Shown: one piece after another, positions 1 to 12,291 of the stretch
How positions within the stretch are numbered: position 1 is the stretch's first letter
Layout: every line of letters starts with the position of its first letter
Source: Entrophospora sp. SA101
Taxonomy: Eukaryota; Glomeromycota; Glomeromycetes; Entrophosporales; Entrophosporaceae
Reading direction: 5' to 3'
Length of the DNA: 17,353 nucleotides
Assembly (NCBI GenBank): GCA_958430865.1
Contig: CAUDNR010001225.1
Location: 1 to 17,353 of the forward strand
Position numbers and translations under genes: made by a program
The notes under the pieces: model-generated
The model's database searches: none
What the model saw: only the letters and a program-made list of their open reading frames with translations
Told to the model about the DNA's origin: nothing

Positions 1-155
1 TACATTTCCATTTTTGGAGTTAGAGAAGGATCTACAAGGCCAATAAAAAGTTGTGGGACTAGGTGTCTTGCACTATAGGAATAAATTTGATCACATTTGC
101 AAATAGCTTTTTTAGCATTGACAAATCCTTGAAAGTTATGGTATGTTGTTGGCAT
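1..155 (-). CDS. Partial open frame leaving the left edge, product unknown
   Basis: A minus-strand frame starts at an ATG at 155-153, directly preceded by an in-frame TGA, and stays open for 51 codons to base 1. It begins MPTTYHNFQGFVNAKK and ends near the edge with SLTPKMEM. The stretch is less AT-rich than the adjoining spacer and its residue mix looks like real protein, including CKCDQIY with two close cysteines. I recognise no family. It could be the first exon of a gene that continues left of the window, a relic, or chance, because 51 open codons in AT-rich DNA are uncommon but not decisive. There is no visible promoter. Confidence 0.3.
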   Translation of the reverse strand, partial: MPTTYHNFQGFVNAKKAICKCDQIYSYSARHLVPQLFIGLVDPSLTPKMEM

Positions 156-334
156 GAATCATAATGAATTCTTTTACTACGTATTTTTATTACTGTTACC
201 AGAATTAGAGTTAACGCCAATTCGTTGCTCTAATTCCGTATTAATTTTTATAATTCAACATTTATATGTTTTAACATTTTTTTATTGTCATTAGTGGATG
301 AGTGAGTTTGAAACAATGTTCTCTCTTCATTGAG

Positions 335-501
335 TTATCCCCTCTCCAAGCCATAATTCCCAGAGTCACCATGAATACACAGCCTTATGTCTTCAACCTC
401 ACCCATCCCTAGCCATGTACCTGTACTATCTATGTACAAGCAAATATTTCGTCTGTTTGTTCCAAAAATCCAAGCTCAAGCAATTTAATTGCTTCATCCA
501 A
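335..501 (-). pseudogene. Short frameshifted coding relic, unidentified
   Basis: Two coding-like minus-strand stretches abut in different frames. The first (about 501 to 430) reads LDEAIKLLELGFLEQTDEIF and stops at TAG 432-430. The second (430 to 335) carries TWLGMGEVEDIRLCIHGDSG and stops at TAA 337-335. The shift falls in CATAGATAGTAC, where no intron of normal size fits, so I read this as one broken exon. The patch is clearly richer in G and C than its surroundings. No family is recognised. Confidence 0.28.
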
Positions 502-912
502 AAAAATAAATTAATTTTTAATAATTATTGTCATCAAACACATACATATTGTATGTGTGTGATGTTATCTCTTTTCAAATAAATCAACGCTTTCATTTTT
601 TTTTATAGCATTAACAAGTCAAAGTGGTGTACTTATCAATATTGATGAACAGGGTGATAGTAAATAATGATGATGACAATTGATTGATTAATTATAAATA
701 ATAATAAACATCTAATTTATGTTTATTTTTCAAAAAAAAGGTAAATAATTGTACATAGATAAATATTATAATAATTTAAAGACAATTAATTATATTTATA
801 TATAATTATATACATATATAATTTTAAAGTATTTAACACTTGTTGCAAAATAATATATTTCAAAAATTAAATATTTAAAGAATTCAAATTATTTAAAAAT
901 GAATTAGAAGTT
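502..912. other. AT-rich spacer and PEX1 3' flank
   Basis: The stretch is almost entirely A and T, with long runs of alternating TA. It lies downstream of the minus-strand PEX1 stop and should hold its 3' UTR. I see no clear AATAAA signal, coding frame, RNA gene or repeat that I can name. Confidence 0.6.
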
Positions 913-5767
<4,855 letters not shown>

Positions 5768-5867
5768 TAGATTTTATATTTTGATTTTTGATGCATCTTT
5801 AGATTATGATCCGCATCAGTCAAAGCTAGATCACGTATTCAAAACATGATTGGTTGGCTTCAATGTA

Positions 5868-6185
5868 CTACCAAGGTTTTACCAAAGTCATTTGAAAGCC
5901 AGCGAGGAATTGTTCAACTTTGGGGTCTTGATAAACTTGACTAATTTGGATGGCTCTTTCGTTCCAATTATTCAATGACTTACATACAGGATAATTGGAG
6001 TAATTAACCCAAAAGTATAAATTCAATAAGGGTTTAATTTTCATCTTTCTGGCTTGCTTTCACTTTGTTGATAGGATTTCATTTTAGATAGTGAATTATT
6101 TTCTTTTAATTGCTTTTGGAATTCTTCATTGTTAAAATATAATCATTAAGTTTGGCATTCTTATCAAGTATTATTAATGAGAACT
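5868..6185 (-). pseudogene. Frameshifted relic with coiled-coil-like segment, unidentified
   Basis: Three coding-like pieces follow one another in shifting frames. Near 6170 is DKNAKLNDYIL. From 6130 to 6041 is NEEFQKQLKENNSLSKM followed by SESKPER and TGA. From the ATG at 6044 to TAG 5870-5868 is a 58-codon frame beginning MKIKPLLNLYFWVNYSN and ending GFQMTLVKPW. The middle part is rich in E, K, Q and N with spaced L and F, as in a coiled coil. The last part contains YPVCKSLNNWNERAIQ and looks like a folded C-terminus. The simplest reading is one gene that lost frame twice. I cannot name it. It ends about 100 bp from the PEX1 start codon, so the PEX1 promoter must lie in the gap or inside the relic. 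Confidence 0.45.
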
Positions 6186-6610
6186 AGGTTAGCATGAATG
6201 TGCTTATGGATCAGAGGTTTGCCCACAAATAAAAGACTTTAGGAATGTCCTTCCTGTCTTTTTATTTTATGGGTTCACCAACCATATAAATAATCAGCAA
6301 TTTGAAAGATCCATTTACAAGAAAAATGACAGAATATCTAGCTAGCCAAGAGGGGAAAATTACATTTTCAACAGTATTTTATATAAAGATGAAACTATTG
6401 GTAGATTGAACGGAAATTGGTCGTGGAAGATGCCTGATTGGTTTTGAGTGCTCCGTGTTGCCGGAGTACTCACAAATTTAATCTGTCACCAACATTTCCA
6501 ATTCTGATATTATTGACTACTCAATTTATTATTACATTATAATTATGACGTAACAGCCAAAAAATGTCAATACAAAATTGAGGTTGCCCAACATAAAGAG
6601 TTAACTAAAT
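6186..6610. other. Spacer without recognisable gene
   Basis: The base mix is uneven, with less AT-rich patches around 6190-6260 and 6410-6480, but no frame in it is convincing. It contains one hairpin, listed separately, and ends at the target duplication of the hAT-type element. Confidence 0.5.
6446..6471. other. Ten-base-pair hairpin
   Basis: GAGTGCTCCG (6446-6455) pairs with CGGAGTACTC (6462-6471), with one G-T pair and a six-base loop TGTTGC. It stands out because it is rich in G and C in AT-rich surroundings. It may be a transposon-end relic or a structured transcript. There is no gene beside it to assign. Confidence 0.5.
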
Positions 6611-6618
6611 ATCCTGCC
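6611..6618 (+). repeat. 8-bp target-site duplication, left copy
   Basis: ATCCTGCC directly precedes the left inverted repeat, and the same eight bases directly follow the right one at 8017-8024. Perfect 8-bp duplications are the usual footprint of hAT transposons. Confidence 0.85.
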
Positions 6619-6638
6619 TATACTTGTCGTCGGAATTC
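6619..6638 (+). repeat. Left terminal inverted repeat
   Basis: A 20-bp end repeat, identical in inverted orientation to 7997-8016. It begins TATACTTG, which differs from the CAGTG- or CAGGG-type ends of many well-known hATs. Confidence 0.9.
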
Positions 6639-6643
6639 CCGAA

Positions 6644-6775
6644 TTACGGCAAATTAGGCATTACGTATAAGCCGTAAATAAATTTCGGCATGAGACCCTA
6701 AAGTCGTAAATGCCGCATGCCGCAATGCCGTAATGCCGTAATGCCGTAAATGTCATAATACCGTAAATAAATACC
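6644..6775 (+). repeat. Left subterminal GCCGTAA array
   Basis: The array contains TTACGGCA near the terminus, GCCGTAA at 6671, a run of three ATGCCGTAA units around 6725-6749, and several one-base variants such as ACCGTAA, GTCGTAA and TGCCGCA. In hAT elements such subterminal motifs are the usual DNA-binding sites of the transposase. The matching inverted array is at 7916-7986. Confidence 0.8.
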
Positions 6776-6967
6776 ATAATAATAATACAAAATTTCTCTA
6801 AATAAAATATATAGATAAAAAAAATTTTTGCATTCCTTCAGAGTAATTAATTAAATATAAAGATAAGAATTCTAATAGTGGTATGAATAATTTTTTATCA
6901 ATTCCTCAAATGCAAAATAGTTGTTAATGGCAACCATAATAATATGTTTTAATTATTAAAGGAAAAA

Positions 6968-7703
6968 ATGAGTTCCATAAGCTCTGTTAGGTCAGTTATA
7001 ACAAGTAATAGTCAAAGAAACAAAAGGGTCGTGAAGAATCAATGGTTTGTGACCATTTTATTAAAGAAAATAGTCACTTCTCTGCTAAATGTCGTTATTG
7101 TACAGAAGCTTGGCCTAGGAGGAAACCTGAAATTTTAAAAGGGAATCTAGCTTTGCATTGTTGTGCGGTACTAACTGATGTAAAATTTGAATACATGAAA
7201 ATACTAGCAGAGCAACCTTCGCCTCTTAATAAAATGCAAAGAGTAAATTCGTCTAATTCATCAATCACCAATTATTTTGATTCTTCTGCAGAAGTTGATG
7301 CAAATAAGAGAGAGAGAATCAATCAAGCATTAGGTAAATAGTTATATATAGATGTATATTATATAATATATTTGTCAATTGACTTACTCATCTATTCATT
7401 TATTTTAAGTTCGATTTTTATATAGTGTGGTATCCCATTTTCTACTGTAAGCCATCCTTTCTTTGTGGATTTTGTAAAAAGTCTGTGTTTTGAATATAAT
7501 CCTCCGGGAAAAACCACCCTCTCAACTATTATTTTGAATAAAGAAATCTCATCAGTGTTGAATAAAATTAATGAGGAGCTTAAAAATGAAGATAATTTAA
7601 CATTAGGTATTAAGTTTGGGTAGATTATTAAATATTGTATTAAATTTATCTTGATATTTTTATTTAATTTATATTTATTATTATAGCTATTGATGAATTT
7701 TGA
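6968..7703 (+). pseudogene. Truncated hAT transposase with degenerate BED zinc finger
   Basis: Probable start ATG 6968 (MSSISSVRSVIT...KNQW). A one-base loss near 7038-7042 shifts the frame into VCDHFIKENSHFSAKCRYC, a BED-type finger. CRYC supplies the two cysteines. The His block reads LKGNLALHC, where relatives usually have His in place of Asn, so one zinc ligand appears lost. Exon 1 ends at 7333 before GTAAAT. Exon 2 (7410-7606) needs a second frameshift near 7425 and then reads CGIPFSTVSHPFFVDFVKSL. Exon 3 starts at 7687, gives LTLAIDEF across the junction and stops at TGA 7701. That is the point where hAT proteins enter their catalytic domain, which is missing. The remnant cannot encode a working enzyme. 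Naming rests on recalled family features, not a search. Confidence 0.8.
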
Positions 7704-7915
7704 AGCAATTTTGTTAGAGTAATGAGTAAATTTTTTATTGGAGAATTAGAATGTTTATTATTTTAATAATATAAATATATATGTATATTTAATTTTTACT
7801 TCAGTACCCAAACAAATCTTAGTGTTTAAATTTTGATTAATAAAAATTTGTATATTGATATTATGATAGATATTAGTATAATGCTATTACTAATACACTA
7901 TTAAATTTGTCTTTT

Positions 7916-7986
7916 ACGGCATTACGGCATTACAGTTTTTACGTTATTTACGGCAAATAATACGGCACATGCCGTAACCGTATTAT
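7916..7986 (-). repeat. Right subterminal GCCGTAA array
   Basis: It holds TTACGGCATTACGGCATTAC at its left and further TTACGGCA and ACGGCA motifs, with one GCCGTAA in the opposite orientation close to the end. It mirrors the left array, as expected if both ends bind the same transposase. Confidence 0.8.
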
Positions 7987-7996
7987 TTCTATCTGA

Positions 7997-8016
7997 GAAT
8001 TCCGACGACAAGTATA
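7997..8016 (-). repeat. Right terminal inverted repeat
   Basis: A 20-bp repeat ending CGACGACAAGTATA, a perfect inverted match to 6619-6638. Confidence 0.9.
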
Positions 8017-8024
8017 ATCCTGCC
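8017..8024 (+). repeat. 8-bp target-site duplication, right copy
   Basis: ATCCTGCC, identical to 6611-6618. Confidence 0.85.
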
Positions 8025-8145
8025 TATAACTGACCAGTTGTATCTAAACATGGTACTTTGTATGAGATGAATAAAATTCAATCATAGTTTCCATTCTAAT
8101 TTTGGTAAGAAATGGGCCTTCGTTGCCATGGTATAAAAATTACTA

Positions 8146-8295
8146 CAGTTGTATCTCGTTATAACGAAGTGTAACATAATTAAATACGTGTTATAACGAA
8201 CTTTTAACATTTTTGCTCCATATTAATATATAAAAACACTGACTAGTACTAGTAAATCCGTTACAATGAGGGCCTGTTATAACGAGGCTTGACTG
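8146..8295. mobile_element. Pogo/Tigger-like MITE, 150 bp
   Basis: The left end CAGTTGTATCTCGTTATAAC and the inverted right end CAGTCAAGCCTCGTTATAAC match at 15 of 20 positions. Both are followed by an AC-rich or AG-rich subterminal stretch. A TA dinucleotide flanks each side (8144-8145 and 8296-8297), the target preference of the Tc1/mariner-pogo group. Ends reading CAGT...CTCGTTATAAC are typical of pogo/Tigger elements. At 150 bp there is no room for a transposase, so it is a miniature non-autonomous copy. Extra motifs such as CGTGTTATAACGAAC inside suggest more binding sites. Confidence 0.8.
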
Positions 8296-8297
8296 TA

Positions 8298-8696
8298 TGC
8301 ATTTAGAAACAGGATCCTTCCAGCATCTCTACTTTGAAACTAAGGATACCGGCTGCAACTTTTGATGATGGTTGCTACCATCTTTGCGTCATATAAAAAT
8401 GATTGCAACCACTGGTTGCAACCACCTTTACAACTATTTTGTTTCCTTTTTTGGATTGCGACATGGAACACTATTTGCAACACACATTCACTGAAACTAA
8501 GCTACAAGTTATTATTATTTTTGGTGAAGTTATTATGTATATTTTTGCATAGTTGATGAGTTTAGGATGTCTAGATATTTGGATCAAATGTAAACCGAAA
8601 AACCAAATTTTCGATTCGGTTTCAGATTGGAGTTTTAATTGTCATTTTATTAATCTTATTCACAAAATATGATAATGTCTTTATTCAATTTTTATA
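8298..8696. other. Spacer with GGTTGCAACC palindromes, no gene seen
   Basis: GATGGTTGCTACCATC (8366-8381) can fold as a six-base-pair hairpin. Further right, TTGCAACC and its palindromic form GGTTGCAACC recur within 8401-8427. A 64-codon frame at 8362-8556 runs through these repeats and is low in protein character, so I did not call it. AACCGAAAAACC and TTCGATTCGGTTT (about 8593-8622) form another loose inverted repeat. This may be worn transposon sequence. Confidence 0.4.
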
Positions 8697-9193
8697 GGAA
8701 TGGCAAAAAATCCCAGGAAACTGCAAGAAGAAATAATACCAAATCAAATATTGTCAAGTTTTCTGCTATCTGTATAACAAAATCACTTAAACATAATTGC
8801 AAGTTTTTTATTCATTTAATCAAAAAGTTGATGCTATAGAGGGCAATTTAAATTTGCAAAATACTCTTGGCTTTATTAATCAAATTTTTGCAACTGCAAT
8901 AGATTTGACTCATTTGACCCCCATATCAAAATGTTATGCAACCAAACATCGAATCATCTATTAAAGTATTTAGGAAGTATCATCTCCAGTGAATTACAAT
9001 GAACAAGAGAGACATGGCCAAATTTTTTGGGGTTCATTTTGATTTTACATTAATTGGGATTGGAGAATTTGATAATCAATAAAAGAATATCTTAAGATCA
9101 GGTGGCAAAGTAATTGATTTTTTAGAAAAGGTGTTTTACAAAACAGATAACAAACCATTTGCTGATTTGTCAATTAGGATCTTATGTAAATAG
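8697..9193 (+). pseudogene. Unidentified relic gene, two frameshifts and two in-frame stops
   Basis: Coding-like sequence continues for about 160 codons. It begins after a good acceptor (TTTTTATAG at 8689-8697) with NGKKSQETARRNNTKSNIVK to TAG 8837. It moves by one frame to KVDAIEGNLNLQNTLGFINQ and ISKCYATKH, with TAA at 8962. It then returns to the first frame as ESSIKVFRKYHLQ. Two stops (TGA near 8990, TAA near 9079) interrupt pieces such as MNKRDMAKFFGVHFDFTLI and SGGKVIDFLEKVFYKTDNK before TAG 9191-9193. The residue mix, and the return to the same frame, argue for a decayed gene rather than chance. No family is recognised. Confidence 0.45.
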
Positions 9194-9217
9194 ACAGGCA
9201 CAACTGTATGAACATTC

Positions 9218-10189
9218 AAAAACTAATTTGGATTTTTTTAATATTTAAAATTTAAATATATTTATAATATCTATTTTTTGTAAATACAGTTTTTTAAAGA
9301 AACTAATCATATTGATATCCTAATAATATAATAATAATCACAATGATAATGAATATTATGATTTTTAAAATAAAATATTTATCATTATTTTATCAACAAT
9401 TTTTGTTAAACGGTTCTTTATTGCAAAAAAAGATGGTAAGTGACTAGATAATATTTTATTTATAATAATAATGATGAATGATGATAACAATAGGGGTAAT
9501 ACAGCTACACTAGTGGACGAAAAATAGTAAATAAAATACATTTCAAAAATTATTTTTTTGTTTAATTATTTCTTTTCAAAAAAAGTTATATGGAGCTGGT
9601 TTTAATTTTAATACTGGTACTGACACAAGTGATATATTGTACTTGTATGGACTTTGATCCAAAAAAATCCAATATGGAATCCATTAACACCAGAATTTCA
9701 ATTGGAGGCCAAAACAACAATGTTTGGTGGCACATCAAATGGGGAAGCACCTCCAAATCCATTATATATTTTTGATACAACAAGCAAGTCAAAGTTATTA
9801 TATAACTTTTAAAGAAGTTATACCAGAATTTACTAGTCATGTGCTACACACTTCAGTCACCAAATATACCTGTCGCTGGAAGTATTGATGTCAGTGACGC
9901 ATTAAATACGTTATGTGTTTATGATTTATTAACAGACACATTTAAATTTCGCTACCAATACTAAAAATGTTTTTCCAAAAGGAATTTCTCATCATACTTC
10001 AACTTTACTAAGTGATGATCTCATTATGTGATTGGTGGTGGTACTTCTAATGGGGTTGATACGGCTTTGTTCTATCGCCCAAAGGTTAAATGTTTTTACA
10101 TTACATTCATTACATTGTAATCATTCATAATTATAAATATTATATTTAAATAGTTATTTAAATATTTTTATTTTTAAATGTTTAGACTG
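9218..10189 (+). pseudogene. Degenerate tandem copy of the kelch gene's 5' half
   Basis: This block is a second copy of 12147-13341, covering the upstream flank, signal-peptide exon, first two introns and third exon, and ending in the third intron at its acceptor TTTAG. Introns are retained, so it arose by DNA duplication, not retroposition. Shared runs include CTACACACTTCAGTCACC and TCATACTTCAACTTTACTAA. The copy is broken by many small deletions. Most of the first blade after YGG is gone, about 43 bp are missing between CACCAAATAT and ACCTGTCGCTGG, and single-base indels break the rest. Blades 5 and 6, the stalk, the membrane helix and the tail are absent. No long frame survives, so it should encode nothing useful. 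Confidence 0.88.
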
Positions 10190-10386
10190 CTTACTTACAA
10201 CAAAGAAAATTTATATGTGATGAACCTTATGGCAGATCTATCACCTGTTACTACATCATTTATAAAGACATTGAAAGATTCCTTTTTTTATTTTTATCTT
10301 TCTTTGGCAATGTTGTGCGTGAAAATGAATTTACAATTAAACATATGAGAAATTTAAAATTAGCCAATCGGAATTTCATATTATAG
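10186..10386 (+). other. Open stretch at the duplication boundary, unidentified
   Basis: Directly after the acceptor-like TTTAG shared with the kelch gene, a frame stays open for 66 codons (TAYLQQRKFICDEPYGR ... NLKLANRNFIL) and stops at TAG 10384-10386. It shows no resemblance to the fourth exon of the kelch gene, so homology ends at this junction. It has no useful start codon. It could be a captured exon from another gene or chance. Confidence 0.22.
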
Positions 10387-11003
10387 TTGTGGTTTTCAAC
10401 TTCACATACAACAATAACAAGAAGGTTTTTTTGCATAGACATATATATACATTAGTCATTCATATTTAAAAACTTGCTAATTTTACAATGATAACCAGTA
10501 ATTCAAATTAGTAATATAAAGAATACCCAATGGTAAGACAGTTATGCTGTTGGGTTGAGTAAAATATCCTTTTATACAACTATATGATTTTTATGGTTAA
10601 AAAAAACAACTTCAAAAGAAATTTTAAATATATAAAAATAAAAAAAAGAAGCAAATTAGAAAAATTAATCATAAAAACACACGCCGCAATTTTATTGGAG
10701 GATTGAAATCAATTCGGCCAACATATATAGAAATAATTAATAACAATGATGGTAATTCGAATTAGCAAAAAACCAGACGTTTCAATACTAACGCTAATGC
10801 TAATATATACAAGATCAAAAAATTTGAAACGTAATTGTGTTTGTGGAATTGTTATACAACATGCAAAAAAAAAATCTATAAAAAAAAAAATATGTAGGCA
10901 GTCGTTATGTTGATCGATTTTCTATAATTGGGCTGACAATGTTCTATTGGCGTTTTTCATTGCAGTAATTATTCACCTACGGATAGTTTGGAGTTTTGGA
11001 ATC
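10387..11003. other. Spacer without recognisable gene
   Basis: AT-rich sequence with several poly-A runs, for example near 10600-10650 and 10865-10890. An imperfect inverted repeat ACCCAA / TTGGGT lies at about 10527-10557. I find no convincing frame, RNA gene or transposon end. Confidence 0.5.
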
Positions 11004-11353
11004 TCATTTTTTATCAACTTGACTTTCTTCAACTTTTCCAACATCGTCTAGTTTCGTCAAAAAGTTAATTCGAGTGGTTGGGGCTAATAATTGGGTATTT
11101 TCAATTTTATTTCCTGCGAAGCAGGGTATATACAAGGGTTTTCCATAGTTATATTCTGTTGCACAGGAAATAACTAGTTTATTTCTTGGCTTTCAAAAAA
11201 AATGATGCGACTATTATTAGTAAGCGTTACTAATTCTACTACATTAGAGAAAAGATTGGATATGGTGAAGTATTAGTTTAGAGAGTGACTGAGGAAGCTG
11301 GAATATATTTTTTTCACAGCCACAAATAATAATAATTCAAAAATTATCTTATC
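11004..11353 (-). pseudogene. Unidentified relic gene, one stop and one frameshift
   Basis: Two minus-strand frames join into a protein-like sequence of about 115 codons. From 11353 the first reads IFELLLFVAVKKIYSSFLS, is cut by a single TAA at 11275-11273, and continues YFTISNLFSNVVELVTLTNN to RIIFFES. A one-base loss in AAAGCCAAG (about 11190) moves it to the second frame: PRNKLVISCATEYNYGKP, LYIPCFAGNKIENTQLL, APTTRINFLTKLDDVGK, ending ESQVDKK and TGA 11006-11004. This is the most convincing of the unassigned relics. The charged tail after a hydrophobic start resembles a real C-terminus. No family is recognised, and a sequencing error is an alternative cause of the shift. Confidence 0.5.
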
Positions 11354-11476
11354 TTATTTCTAAAATATAAATTAAAATTCGTTTTTATTAGAATCATTTA
11401 TTTTTTTATTTATATTATATTTATTGATTGTATTATAAAATTAAGCTAATTTTTACATTGATAATTCTATTTTATT

Positions 11477-11875
11477 TTGCCTGTCGAGCCTGACATTTTT
11501 GCATGGGATCCAGGTAAAACTTATACCTGCATTGTTGACAATCAACATATTTGTAACATCTCCCCAATAATTCTAAAAATATTAGGATCATTCTATTCCT
11601 GTCTTATTAGTAATTTTTTTATACATATTAATTGCAGCAGAAGCTGTTTCACAAGTTACGGATTCTTCGCCTACCTCATAACAAAACAAGGTTTTGAATC
11701 TGTCTGTTTGAATCTGTTTAACAACATGAACTAAAAAACATTATTGAGCTTGACTTCAACTTTTCATTCCTATACTATATGGTATAGTTGTTTTGGTACA
11801 AGGACACCACGAGATAGTAAATTATGGGTTTTGTGAAAAAACTTGGCCCTGTCGATCTTATACGAATTAATATAA
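11477..11875 (+). pseudogene. Possible relic gene, one frame with two internal stops
   Basis: A single frame runs about 130 codons with stops at 11732 and 11834 and an end at TAA 11873-11875. Pieces include PVEPDIFAWDPGKTYTCIV, ISPIILKILGSFYSCLIS, TLLSLTSTFHSYTIWYSC and FGTRTPRDSKLWVL. Alternatively the first part is spliced. GATCCAG|GTAAAA at 11513 and TTGCAG|CAGAAG at 11637 would make a 124-nt intron and give WDPAEAVSQVTDSSPTS ending at TAA 11679. Both readings are weak and no family is recognised. Confidence 0.28.
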
Positions 11876-12146
11876 CTATTTAGGTTCTATTGAAGATCAC
11901 ATTTTTTAATATGTTTTGTTTTGTCAACAAAATAAAAACATAATAATAATAATAAGTTCATCTTTGATTTAAATGATTTAAACGAAAATGAATGATTTGA
12001 TAATTTGAAACTACAATTTCAGATTAATATCTCCATATTGATAATTAATATTCGTATGACTATTTTTAGGACAGAATTGAATTTGTATAACATGTGATTC
12101 ATCAAAAAAATAAATATAAATCAGTAAAGTGAATAATAAATTTATA

Positions 12147-12291
12147 AAAAAAACTAATTTGGATTTTTTAATATTTAAAAATTTAAATATATTTATAATA
12201 TGTATTTTTTGTAAATATAATTTTTTAAAGAAACTAACCATATTAATTTCCTAATAATATAATAATAATCACAATGATAACGAATATTAAT
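12147..12291 (+). promoter_or_regulatory. Kelch gene 5' flank, shared with the decayed copy
   Basis: The region upstream of the kelch start closely matches 9218-9365, including AACTAATTTGGATTTTTT and CCTAATAATATAATAATAAT. The duplication therefore carried at least this 5' flank. It probably holds the core promoter and 5' UTR, but I see no distinctive box in such AT-rich sequence. Confidence 0.35.

Larger units (their letters stand above)
6619..8016 (+). mobile_element. Non-autonomous hAT-type DNA transposon, 1,398 bp
   Basis: The ends are perfect 20-bp inverted repeats (6619-6638 and 7997-8016) beginning TATACTTGTCGTCGG, flanked by the 8-bp duplication ATCCTGCC. Inside each end is an array of GCCGTAA motifs, mostly pointing opposite ways at the two ends. 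The centre holds a transposase relic with a BED zinc finger and the beginning of the following domain. The RNase H-like catalytic domain and the C-terminal dimerisation region of hAT transposases are absent. Those regions would need well over a thousand bases, but only about 200 AT-rich bases separate the last coding piece from the right array. The element therefore looks like an internal-deletion derivative that would depend on a transposase supplied in trans. The intact repeats and target duplication suggest a fairly recent insertion. Confidence 0.88.

Noticed and set aside
8362..8556. 64-codon plus-strand frame
   Set aside because: It runs through GGTTGCAACC repeats, is hydrophobic without pattern, and resembles no protein.
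9586..9840. Overlapping 61- and 84-codon frames on both strands
   Set aside because: They run through the decayed kelch copy. The plus-strand one is only a fragment of exon 3, and the minus-strand one is its shadow.
10260..10442. 60-codon minus-strand frame
   Set aside because: It is opposite the more protein-like plus-strand stretch at 10186-10386 and has no supporting signal.
10527..10557. Possible tRNA-like fold (ACCCAA ... TTGGGT)
   Set aside because: Too short and without a T-arm, anticodon arm or internal promoter boxes.
11113..11125. CCTGCGAAGCAGG hairpin
   Set aside because: Only five pairs, and it lies inside the relic at 11004-11353, where it encodes protein-like sequence. It is likely coincidental.
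12011..12241. 76-codon minus-strand frame
   Set aside because: It lies in the AT-rich kelch 5' flank and is made of K, F, I, N and L typical of random AT-rich DNA.
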